From Bacteroidales bacterium (GTDB taxonomy: Bacteria; Bacteroidota; Bacteroidia; Bacteroidales; PXBB01), in NCBI GenBank assembly GCA_028698995.1, contig JAQVVM010000028.1, forward strand, positions 1-56,379: a stretch of 56,379 nt of DNA. The letters run 5' to 3'. Positions 1-7,984 of this stretch are shown here, one piece after another; positions within the stretch are counted from its first letter, which is position 1, and the number at the start of each line of letters is the position of its first letter. The translations under genes were made by a program, and so were the position numbers. The notes under the pieces were generated by a model. The model worked only from the letters and a program-made list of their open reading frames with translations, did no database searches and was not told the origin of the DNA.

Positions 1-2110
1 CCGGCTACTTCTACTGCTCAAAATCCTTCCGGCGTTGTGTACAGCACCGCAGGTAATAAAACTGTACGTTTTATCATTACCAATGGCACTTGTTCAGATA
101 CCATTTTCAAAACCATTACCATACATCAGACTCCCGCTGTTGGGTTCAATTTTACCAACAATGTGTGCGGTGGAACTGAAGTCAGCTTTACAAACACCGG
201 AGCCACCGGTGGCAGTTGGGCTTATTCTTGGGATTTGGGCGCAGGAGCTGTCCCTGCTACTTCTAATGCTGAAAACCCATCTGGTATCATGTACGACACA
301 CATGGTGCTAAAACTGTCACTCAAACCATTAGCAGCGGTTATTGCTCTAACTCTGTTACTCAAACGCTCACCATACTCCAAAAACCTGTCGCCGATTTTG
401 CTTCTACAGCTCCACAGTGTACCGGATTGGGTGTTAACTTTACCAATACGGGTACCACTATCGGCACATGGACTTATGCATGGGATTTCGGCAGCGGTGC
501 CACACCGGCTACTTCTACTGCTCAAAATCCTTCCGGTGTTGTGTACAGCACCGCAGGTAATAAAACTGTCCGTTTTATCATTACCAATGGCACTTGTTCA
601 GATACTGTTTTCAACACCATAACCATACATCAGACTCCCACTGTCGGGTTCAGCTTTACCAACAATGTGTGCGGTGGAACTCTGGTCAGCTTTACAAACA
701 CCGGAGCCACCGGTGGCAGTTGGGCTTATTCTTGGGATTTGGGTGCAGGAGCTGTTCCTGCTACTTCTAATGCTGAAAACCCATCTGGTATCACGTACGA
801 CACACATGGTGCTAAAACTGTAACTCAAACCATTAGCAGCGGTTATTGCTCTAATTCTGTCACTCAAACGCTCACCATACTCCAAAAACCTGTCGCCGAT
901 TTTGCTTCTACGGCTCCACAGTGTACAGGATTGGGTGTTAACTTTACCAATACAGGAACCACTACCGGCACATGGACTTATGCTTGGAATTTTGGCAGTG
1001 GTGCCACACCCGCTACTTCTACTGTACAAAATCCTTCCGGCGTTGTATATAGCACTGCTGGTAATAAAACTGTACGTTTTATCATTACCAATGGCACTTG
1101 TTCAGATACTATTTTCAACACCATAACCATACATCAGACTCCCGCTGTCGGGTTCAATTTTACCAACAATGTGTGCGGTGGAACTGAAGTCAGCTTTACA
1201 AACACCGGAGCCACCGGCGGCAGTTGGGCTTATTCTTGGGATTTGGGCGCAGGAGCTGTTCCTGCTACTTCTAATGCTGAAAACCCATCTGGTATTATGT
1301 ACGACACACATGGGGCTAAAACTGTAACTCAAACCATTAGCAGCGGTTATTGCTCTAATTCTGTTACTCAAACGCTCACCATTTTGCAAAAACCTGTCGC
1401 TGATTTTGCTTCTACGGCTCCACAGTGTACCGGATTGGGTGTTAACTTTACCAATACAGGAACCACTACCGGCACATGGACTTATGCTTGGAATTTTGGC
1501 AGTGGTGCCACACCCGCTACTTCTACTGTACAAAATCCTTCCGGCGTTGTATATAGCACTGCTGGTAATAAAACTGTACGTTTTATCATTACCAATGGCA
1601 CTTGTTCAGATACTATTTTCAACACCATAACCATACATCAGACTCCCGCTGTCGGGTTCAATTTTACCAACAATGTGTGCGGTGGAACTGAAGTCAGCTT
1701 TACAAACACCGGAGCCACCGGCGGCAGTTGGGCTTATTCTTGGGATTTGGGCGCAGGAGCTGTTCCTGCTACTTCTAATGCTGAAAACCCATCTGGTATT
1801 ATGTACGACACACATGGGGCTAAAACTGTAACTCAAACCATTAGCAGCGGTTATTGCTCTAATTCTCTTACTCAAACGCTCACCATTTTGCAAAAACCTG
1901 TCGCTGATTTTGCTTCTACGGCACCTCAGTGTACCGGACTGGGGGTTAATTTTATTTACACGGGTACCACAACAGGCTTATGGAATTATTCATGGGACTT
2001 CGGCAGCGGTGCCTCCCCTGCTACTTCTACGGTACAAAATCCTTCGGGGGTTGTTTACAGTACTGCCGGTAACAAAACAGTAAGGTTTATCATCTACAAC
2101 GCCAGTTGTT
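1..2110 (+). repeat. 504-bp tandem repeats (two PKD domains per unit)
   Basis: Landmarks recur at exactly 504-bp spacing: the GTGTGCGGTGGAACT word lies at 163, 667, 1171 and 1675. Each unit encodes one A-type and one B-type PKD domain (168 residues). By eye, bases 928-1361 and 1432-1865 read identical over about 430 bases, broken by single substitutions at 927/1431 and 1362/1866. Other copies differ by scattered, mostly silent changes. Downstream of about 1910 the copies diverge quickly. The window starts inside the array, so total copy number is unknown. Confidence 0.9.
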
Positions 2111-3891
2111 CTGACACTATTTTCAAAACTATAACCATTCACCAAACGCCGGCTGTTTCGTTTACTTCTAACGCGCCACAATGTGCCGGTACTGGTATTA
2201 ACTTTACAAATACTGGAACCAGCGGCAATAACTGGACATTCACTTGGGACTTTGGGCAGGATGCTATTCCGGCTACTTCTGTCAACGAAAACCCAGTCGG
2301 TGTTCTTTACTCTTCCGGTGGTTCTAAAGTTGTAACATTCACTATTGCTGACCAAAATTGCAATGCCACTGTGACCAACAGTATTAACGTTAATCATACG
2401 CCAGTGGCTAACTTCAGCTCTACTGCGCCCCAATGTACCGGCCTCGATGTTGACTTTACAAATACCGGTAGTTCAGGCGGTTCTTGGTCATACTTATGGA
2501 ACTTCGATTCTGGTGCTACTCCTGCTTCTTCAACACTTGAAAACCCTGCCGGTATTGTGTATAGCACTCCGGGAACTAAACTCGTTAAACTCCTTGTTAC
2601 AAACGGTACTTGCTCCGACAGCATCACCATTAGCATCAATATTAACCTTACCCCTACTGCTGATTTTTCTTCTAATGCTCCTCAGTGCGTTGGTCAAGGT
2701 GTTAACTTTACAAACACCGGCACTTCAGGGTTCAACTGGACTTTTACATGGGACTTAGGTCAGGACGCTATTCCGGCTACTTCTGTCAATGAAAATCCTG
2801 TCGGCGTCATTTACTCATCAGGAGGCACAAAAACCATTACATTCACAATTGCTGACCAAAACTGTAATGCCACTATCACTAAGGCTATTTTTATTAACAG
2901 TTTACCTATTGCTGATGCGGGAGATGACACTACAATTTGTGCCAACAGAACCATTCAGATTGGCAGCAACCCGATCTCAGGTAACTCTTACACGTGGTTC
3001 CCTCCTTCTTCTTTAGACAATCCCTATATTGCTAATCCTATTGCTGCTCCTATCGCTAACACAACTCAGTACATTGTTACTGTTGTTGATGGGGCAACTG
3101 CTTGCATCAACAGGGACACTATCATTGTTACAATGCTTAACCCGCTTATCGCCAATGCAGGGATTGATGTAGAAATTTGCGAATTCGACAGCATCCAAAT
3201 TGGAGCTGCTCTTGTTGAAGGACAATTCTACAGCTGGTTCCCGCAAACCGGATTGAGCAATCCTTTCGCTCCAAATCCTATGGCTAGTCCATCTGAAACC
3301 GTTAACTATATCCTGACTGTTACTGATACTGCAGGTTGTGATCCTATAACCGATGAAATCCTCGTCCTTGTACATCCTCTACCAGATGCAAATGCCGGTA
3401 TTGACGATACTATAATGTCAGGTGCTAGTACCCAACTTATTGCAACCGGTGGCGTCCAGTATTTCTGGTTCCCTGTGGAAGGTCTCAGTAATGCTTTCTT
3501 ATTTAACCCTATTGCTAGTCCGGACAGCTCTACTGATTATATCGTTACTGTGACGGATATTTTTGGCTGCAAAAACACAGATACTGTTTCTATAGTCGTT
3601 TTCTTCTTCGAAGAACCTTTCTGGGTGCCTACAGCTTTCTCTCCTAACAACGACGGACTTAACGATATCCTTTTTGTCAGAGGCGGCAACTATGAAACTT
3701 TCGAATTTACTGTCTTTAATAGGTATGGTGAAATGTTATTTTTATCATCAAGTCCTTCTGTCGGATGGGATGGCACTCACTACCTTAGTGGTGATGCATT
3801 GCCATCAGGTGCTTACATTTACAAAGTCCTTGTTAAAGCACTTAATGGAGAAACTTTTGAAGGCAAAGGCATTATCAATTTAGTACGCTAA
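1..3891 (+). CDS. Giant PKD/Ig-repeat adhesin with type IX secretion (type B) C-terminal signal, 5' end missing
   Basis: The reading frame is open from the first base, so the gene begins upstream of the window; 1296 codons are visible. It is built from about ten ~84-residue PKD-like domains. In the first two thirds two domain types alternate: one begins near TAPQCTGLGVNF, the other carries NNVCGGT and SWAYSWDLG. More diverged PKD copies follow, then three Ig-like domains with a W-[FP]-P-x-GLSN pattern. The last ~85 residues (VPTAFSPNNDGLND, VFNRYGE, WDGT, P-SGAYIYKV) form the gliding-motility C-terminal domain (CHU_C/TIGR04131), the sorting signal for T9SS export. By family knowledge this is a secreted or cell-surface adhesin of SprB type. 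The PorP/SprF-like gene 53 bp downstream supports that. Substrate and partner are unknown. Four small reverse-strand frames repeating every 504 bp are shadows of the repeat. Confidence 0.9.
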   Translation, partial: PATSTAQNPSGVVYSTAGNKTVRFIITNGTCSDTIFKTITIHQTPAVGFNFTNNVCGGTEVSFTNTGATGGSWAYSWDLGAGAVPATSNAENPSGIMYDTHGAKTVTQTISSGYCSNSVTQTLTILQKPVADFASTAPQCTGLGVNFTNTGTTIGTWTYAWDFGSGATPATSTAQNPSGVVYSTAGNKTVRFIITNGTCSDTVFNTITIHQTPTVGFSFTNNVCGGTLVSFTNTGATGGSWAYSWDLGAGAVPATSNAENPSGITYDTHGAKTVTQTISSGYCSNSVTQTLTILQKPVADFASTAPQCTGLGVNFTNTGTTTGTWTYAWNFGSGATPATSTVQNPSGVVYSTAGNKTVRFIITNGTCSDTIFNTITIHQTPAVGFNFTNNVCGGTEVSFTNTGATGGSWAYSWDLGAGAVPATSNAENPSGIMYDTHGAKTVTQTISSGYCSNSVTQTLTILQKPVADFASTAPQCTGLGVNFTNTGTTTGTWTYAWNFGSGATPATSTVQNPSGVVYSTAGNKTVRFIITNGTCSDTIFNTITIHQTPAVGFNFTNNVCGGTEVSFTNTGATGGSWAYSWDLGAGAVPATSNAENPSGIMYDTHGAKTVTQTISSGYCSNSLTQTLTILQKPVADFASTAPQCTGLGVNFIYTGTTTGLWNYSWDFGSGASPATSTVQNPSGVVYSTAGNKTVRFIIYNASCSDTIFKTITIHQTPAVSFTSNAPQCAGTGINFTNTGTSGNNWTFTWDFGQDAIPATSVNENPVGVLYSSGGSKVVTFTIADQNCNATVTNSINVNHTPVANFSSTAPQCTGLDVDFTNTGSSGGSWSYLWNFDSGATPASSTLENPAGIVYSTPGTKLVKLLVTNGTCSDSITISININLTPTADFSSNAPQCVGQGVNFTNTGTSGFNWTFTWDLGQDAIPATSVNENPVGVIYSSGGTKTITFTIADQNCNATITKAIFINSLPIADAGDDTTICANRTIQIGSNPISGNSYTWFPPSSLDNPYIANPIAAPIANTTQYIVTVVDGATACINRDTIIVTMLNPLIANAGIDVEICEFDSIQIGAALVEGQFYSWFPQTGLSNPFAPNPMASPSETVNYILTVTDTAGCDPITDEILVLVHPLPDANAGIDDTIMSGASTQLIATGGVQYFWFPVEGLSNAFLFNPIASPDSSTDYIVTVTDIFGCKNTDTVSIVVFFFEEPFWVPTAFSPNNDGLNDILFVRGGNYETFEFTVFNRYGEMLFLSSSPSVGWDGTHYLSGDALPSGAYIYKVLVKALNGETFEGKGIINLVR

Positions 3892-3944
3892 ATATCATCT
3901 TAATATAAAAATAGAAAAATAAAAATAATTTAATAATAAGTATT

Positions 3945-4931
3945 ATGAAAACAGTAAGAAAAATCACAGTCGTTTTTTTAATTGCAATTTGTTCATCAAT
4001 AACACTTTGCTTAAAAGCACAAGACCCTTCTTTCTCACAACCGATGAACAACCCATTACTGCTAAATCCTTCAATGATGGGCATGAACAACAGCTTCAGA
4101 GCAATTCTAAACTATCGTAATCAATGGATGGATATTGATGAAGGATTTAATACAGGGTCCTTTTCATTGGTATTACCTGTATTTTTGAAGAAAGACATGT
4201 GGAGGCTTGAAGAAGGGAGAAACAGATTGGATTTTGGAATAAATACAACCGGAGATAAAGCAGGAGCTTTCACCCGTCTTAATGCTTCACTTTCCATTGG
4301 ATATGGATTATACATAAGTGATTACAGCTTTCTACATTCTTCGATAAATATTGGTTACATTCAGAACTCTATTGATGCAGGCAGTTTAATTTTTGACGAT
4401 CAGTACCAATGGGGAAGTTATAATGCAGGAAATCCATCTGCCGAATCAATTCCAAACTTGAAAGCAAGTGCACCGGATGCAGGATTTGGATTACTTTGGT
4501 ATTATAAAAATGCAAATAAAAAAGTAAATGCTTTTGCAGGGATTTCTGGTTATCATTTAAACCAACCCAATTTAGCCTATCATTCAGGTGTTGAAGTGCT
4601 TCCCAGTCGTTTTAGTGTTCAGGCAGGACTTAAAATCAAAGGTGATGAAAAATTAGACCTTAATCCAACTGTAATCTACACTACTCAAGGCCCATATAAA
4701 CAACTTATGATTGGCTTAACTGCAGACTATAATATTGGAACCAAAAGTAAATTGATAGTAGGCAGTTGGTACAAAGCAAATGATGCAATTGTTTTACTGG
4801 CAGGATATGATCATGAGCTTTTTAGCCTAAATTACAGTTATGATTTTGGCAACTCATTAGTCTCCAGAGATATATATGGATTAATGACTCACGAAATAAC
4901 AATTGCCTATAAAATGAGATCAAAATTTTAG
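3945..4931 (+). CDS. PorP/SprF-family type IX secretion membrane protein
   Basis: 328 residues with an N-terminal signal peptide ending near CLKAQ, directly followed by the family hallmark DPSFSQPMNNPLLLNPSMMG and later ILNYRNQW. The remainder is a series of amphipathic beta strands with glycine and aromatic residues, ending in an aromatic/basic C-terminus, consistent with an outer-membrane beta barrel. Family knowledge: PorP/SprF proteins accompany individual large T9SS cargo proteins, and SprF is needed for surface delivery of SprB in Flavobacterium johnsoniae. Here it lies 53 bp downstream of a CHU_C-ended giant adhesin on the same strand, so it is probably that protein's dedicated secretion or attachment partner and co-transcribed with it. 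No promoter box was seen in the gap. Confidence 0.88.
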   Translation: MKTVRKITVVFLIAICSSITLCLKAQDPSFSQPMNNPLLLNPSMMGMNNSFRAILNYRNQWMDIDEGFNTGSFSLVLPVFLKKDMWRLEEGRNRLDFGINTTGDKAGAFTRLNASLSIGYGLYISDYSFLHSSINIGYIQNSIDAGSLIFDDQYQWGSYNAGNPSAESIPNLKASAPDAGFGLLWYYKNANKKVNAFAGISGYHLNQPNLAYHSGVEVLPSRFSVQAGLKIKGDEKLDLNPTVIYTTQGPYKQLMIGLTADYNIGTKSKLIVGSWYKANDAIVLLAGYDHELFSLNYSYDFGNSLVSRDIYGLMTHEITIAYKMRSKF

Positions 4932-5083
4932 TTTTTAAATTCTATTATTCAGATTAAAAGGATTTAAAATTTTGCATCAAAAAATTATATAGAGATTTAT
5001 CATTACGTTACCATTGAAGTTGTTTTAACAAAATAATTAATAAATAATTATTTAATATATGTTATAATCTGCATATTTTACAA

Positions 5084-5091
5084 TAAATTTG
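5084..5091 (+). promoter_or_regulatory. Bacteroidota -7 promoter box (TAAATTTG)
   Basis: TAAATTTG matches TAnnTTTG and sits in an AT-rich 232-bp gap. Transcription would begin near 5098. That excludes the upstream TTG at 5089 as a start for the PqqD-like gene and supports ATG 5164. No convincing -33 TTTG was found. Confidence 0.55.
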
Positions 5092-5163
5092 CATCCCATC
5101 ATCAATATTAGAAATCAATTCTTTTATCATAGACTTTTATTATTAAATAGAAAAACACAAGGC

Positions 5164-5427
5164 ATGAAAATTAATAAGAATGTATCTATAAGTGAAAACG
5201 GTTTTGTTTTTAATCCGACAACAGGAGAATCCTTCACCGTAAATCCAATTGGAGTAGAAATTATCAACATGATAAAAATGCACTCTCCGGAAGAAGAAAT
5301 CAAGAAATTCATTCTTGAAAAATATGCGACAGATTCATCGGGTTTTGACAAAGATTTTTATGATTTTATCCAGATGTTGAAATCATACAATTTATTTGAT
5401 GAAGAGAATGAAGAAAATGAAAACTAA
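5164..5427 (+). CDS. PqqD-like small protein
   Basis: 87 residues from ATG 5164. The pattern INKNVSISENGFVFNPTTGE, then F-x-VNPIGVEIINMI, then a helical region with EEEIKKFILEKY and FDKDFYDFIQML matches the winged-helix PqqD fold. PqqD-like domains (RiPP recognition elements) bind leader or carrier peptides and present them to modifying enzymes. The tail is strongly acidic (DEENEENEN). The ATG of an ATP-grasp enzyme follows after 6 bp and a PLP decarboxylase comes next, so the three are probably one operon. I infer a substrate-presenting role for the ATP-grasp enzyme. The alternative is that this protein is itself the carrier that is modified. No separate precursor peptide is evident nearby. 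Confidence 0.75.
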   Translation: MKINKNVSISENGFVFNPTTGESFTVNPIGVEIINMIKMHSPEEEIKKFILEKYATDSSGFDKDFYDFIQMLKSYNLFDEENEENEN

Positions 5428-5433
5428 TTTACA

Positions 5434-6477
5434 ATGAAAAAAAAATATTGTATTGCCGTAACAGGTTTGAACGCCATTGATAGCCCCGGTCCTGGAATTT
5501 CTGTCATCAGAGGTATCAGAGACAGTAAAGATTTTGACTGTCGAATCATTGGGTTTGCATACGAATCGCTAGAGCCTGGTATTTACATGCACGACATCAT
5601 TGACAAAACTTACCAGATCCCCTACCCTTCTTCAGGAACAGATGCACTTATGGAACGTTTGAACTACATTCATGCCACTGAGGGTCTTGATGTCATCATC
5701 CCCAACTTTGATGCTGAACTTTATTCTTTTATAAAACTTGAACCCAAGCTCAAGGAAATGGGAATTAAGGTTTTTCTTCCTACGCTTGAACAATTCGAAG
5801 AAAGACATAAAGTTAATTTACCTAAGTTTGGACAAAAATATAATATCAGGGTACCATTCAGCAGAGAGATTTTCTCTTCGAATGAGATATATGGACTTTC
5901 AAAAGATTTCACTTATCCTTTGGTTGTAAAAGGCAAGTATTACGATGCCTACATAGCCTATTCAGCTGAACAAGCCATCAACTATTTCGGTAAAATTTCA
6001 TCAAAATGGGGACTACCCATTGTTATTCAGGAATTTATTAAAGGTACCGAATACAATGTTATTGGTTTAGGGGATGGGAAAGGGAACACCATCGCTGCAG
6101 TACCAATGCGTAAACAGTACATTACTGATAAAGGCAAGGCATGGGGCGGCATAACGATAGAAGATAAAGATCTTTTAAAAATAACAGACAGCTTTTTAAG
6201 TCAAACTAAATGGCGTGGAGGTTTTGAGCTTGAGATGATGAAATCACCAAAAAATGAATACTTCTTGTTAGAAATCAATCCACGCATACCTGCATGGGTT
6301 TATCTGGCAGTCGGGGCTGGTCAAAATATTCCTGAAGCAGTTGTCAAATTAGCATTAGGCGAAGAAGTTGAACCCTTTAAAACGTATCAGACGGGAAAAA
6401 TGTTTGTACGTTATTCATGGGACATGATAGTTGATCTTGACGATTTTCAGAAGATTTCAACCTTCGGAGAACTATAA
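5434..6477 (+). CDS. CPSase-type ATP-grasp ligase
   Basis: 347 residues. An N-terminal Rossmann-like pre-ATP-grasp region (IAVTGLNAIDSPGPG, with a PNFDAEL segment) is followed by an ATP-grasp core: YPLVVKGKYYDAY, IQEFIKGTEYNVIG (nucleotide-binding hinge) and LLEINPR with metal ligands E280 and N282. The order resembles the ATP-grasp half of carbamoyl-phosphate synthase large subunit and stand-alone amidoligases, which join a carboxylate to an amine through an acyl phosphate. It is placed directly between a PqqD-like protein and a DapDC-like decarboxylase, with 6 bp to the former. The context suggests ligation of an amino acid to a peptide or carrier, but the substrate cannot be read from sequence. 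Start ATG 5434 is the only good choice, as the frame begins MKKKYCIAVTG. Confidence 0.82.
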   Translation: MKKKYCIAVTGLNAIDSPGPGISVIRGIRDSKDFDCRIIGFAYESLEPGIYMHDIIDKTYQIPYPSSGTDALMERLNYIHATEGLDVIIPNFDAELYSFIKLEPKLKEMGIKVFLPTLEQFEERHKVNLPKFGQKYNIRVPFSREIFSSNEIYGLSKDFTYPLVVKGKYYDAYIAYSAEQAINYFGKISSKWGLPIVIQEFIKGTEYNVIGLGDGKGNTIAAVPMRKQYITDKGKAWGGITIEDKDLLKITDSFLSQTKWRGGFELEMMKSPKNEYFLLEINPRIPAWVYLAVGAGQNIPEAVVKLALGEEVEPFKTYQTGKMFVRYSWDMIVDLDDFQKISTFGEL

Positions 6478-6560
6478 ATGAGGGAATAATGTAAAAAAAT
6501 GATATAATTAAGACAAGTAAATTAGAGATTAAATATTCAAAAAACTAAATAATTTCATAA

Positions 6561-7928
6561 ATGAAAAATACTGATAAAATTAAATACGAAAGGCCAATCA
6601 TAAAAAGACTTGATGCAGGTATCCCAAACAAATTCGGTTTAAGAACAGAGTACACTCCTATGACTCATATTGACAATGTATCAGTAAAAAGTCTGGTAGC
6701 AGAATTCGGATCTCCCTTATTTGTCGTTTCCGAGAAAACAATTCGAAACACATACAATCAAACCAAAAGAGCTTTTACTTTAAGATATCCTAAAGTTCAG
6801 TTTGCATGGTCATACAAGACAAATTATCTGGATGCAGTTTGTCATGTTTTTCATCAGGAAGGTTCATGGGCTGAGGTTGTATCAGGATTTGAATATGACA
6901 AAGCTATTGCCAATGGTGTTAACGGCAAGAACATCATTTTTAACGGCCCTGACAAATCTGAATCAGATATTGAAAAGGCAATCAATAATGATTCATTGCT
7001 ACATATTGACCATTTAGATGAGTTATATATGGTTATTGAAATGGCTGAAAAAACAAACAAAAAACCCAAAGTATCTATCAGGGTTAACATGGATACAGGC
7101 ATTTATCCAATGTGGGATAGGTTTGGATTCAATTATGAAACAGGTCAGGCTTGGGATGCCCTTAACAAGATTATGTTTTCTCAAAAACTTGAGTTGATGG
7201 GATTACATTGTCATATTGGCACATTTATGTTGGCTCCTTATGCTTACTCAACAGCAGCTTACAAACTTGCAGATCTAGCATTAGCTGTTGAAAAGAAATT
7301 TAACCATAATATTAAATATATTGATTTAGGAGGTGGATTCCCATCTAAAAACACACTCAAAGGCTCTTTTCTGCCCGGTAATGATTCCAATCCAAGCATT
7401 GATGAATTTGCAGAAGCTATTAGCAGTGCCCTTATCAATGCCGGATTTCATCCGGAGAAATTACCCCTTCTGATCCTCGAAACAGGACGTGCATTGATTG
7501 ATGATGCAGGTTATTTAATTTCCAGTGTCATTGCAAATAAAAGATTGTCCTCCGGTAAAAGAGCTACCATCATTGATGCAGGTGTAAATATTATGTTTAC
7601 ATCTTTCTGGTATGATCACAAAGTATCACCGGCACAACCATTTACACACTACACTGAAGATACTGTTCTATATGGACCACTTTGTATGAATATTGATGTC
7701 ATAAGAGAAAACATCAGTCTGCCATTGCTCAACAAGGGAGATAATCTAGTCATCAGTATGGTTGGTGCTTACAATATGACCCAATGGATGCAGTTCATTA
7801 CGCTAAGGCCCAAAATAGTCATGATTGATTTAAACGGAAAAGTTCACCTCATAAGAGACAGTGAAACTAACGCAACCCTTACAGATCTGGAAAGAGTACC
7901 GGAACATTTAAAGAAATTTGATTTGTAG
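6561..7928 (+). CDS. DapDC-like PLP-dependent decarboxylase (fold type III)
   Basis: 455 residues. Alanine-racemase-fold barrel with the PLP lysine at K86 (WSYKTN), a phosphate-binding DLGGGFP, HCHIGT on the barrel, ETGRALIDDAG, and the C-terminal catalytic cysteine C375 in YGPLCMNID. This is the signature of diaminopimelate/ornithine/carboxynorspermidine decarboxylases. An extension of about 30 residues precedes the usual start. Decarboxylation of a D- or meso-configured amino-acid centre is the family reaction. A biosynthetic lysA is possible. However, the gene follows a PqqD-like and an ATP-grasp gene (83-bp gap), and the active site allows a peptide-linked or conjugated substrate. I favour a role in that cassette over housekeeping lysine synthesis, at moderate confidence. 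Confidence 0.8.
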   Translation: MKNTDKIKYERPIIKRLDAGIPNKFGLRTEYTPMTHIDNVSVKSLVAEFGSPLFVVSEKTIRNTYNQTKRAFTLRYPKVQFAWSYKTNYLDAVCHVFHQEGSWAEVVSGFEYDKAIANGVNGKNIIFNGPDKSESDIEKAINNDSLLHIDHLDELYMVIEMAEKTNKKPKVSIRVNMDTGIYPMWDRFGFNYETGQAWDALNKIMFSQKLELMGLHCHIGTFMLAPYAYSTAAYKLADLALAVEKKFNHNIKYIDLGGGFPSKNTLKGSFLPGNDSNPSIDEFAEAISSALINAGFHPEKLPLLILETGRALIDDAGYLISSVIANKRLSSGKRATIIDAGVNIMFTSFWYDHKVSPAQPFTHYTEDTVLYGPLCMNIDVIRENISLPLLNKGDNLVISMVGAYNMTQWMQFITLRPKIVMIDLNGKVHLIRDSETNATLTDLERVPEHLKKFDL

Positions 7929-7984
7929 ATACGATGTATATTATCTTCATTGTTAATAAGGATATAAAAAATCTATAAAGGAAT

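Noticed and set aside
35..622. Leu/Pro-rich open frame in another frame of the adhesin repeat
   Set aside because: Composition is typical of a frame-shifted reading of the PKD repeat; it recurs as 902-1126 and 1406-1630 for the same reason.
94..1893. Four similar reverse-strand open frames (two to three of 143 residues) spaced 504 bp apart
   Set aside because: They are antisense shadows of the tandem repeat in the adhesin, with Ser/Arg-rich low-complexity composition and no start context of their own.
1..2110. Tandem repeats considered as a CRISPR array
   Set aside because: Units are 504 bp, coding throughout in one frame and contiguous, with no short palindromic repeat and variable spacers.
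5089..5163. Extended start (TTG 5089) for the PqqD-like protein
   Set aside because: It overlaps the -7 promoter box, and the extra 25 residues do not match the PqqD fold.
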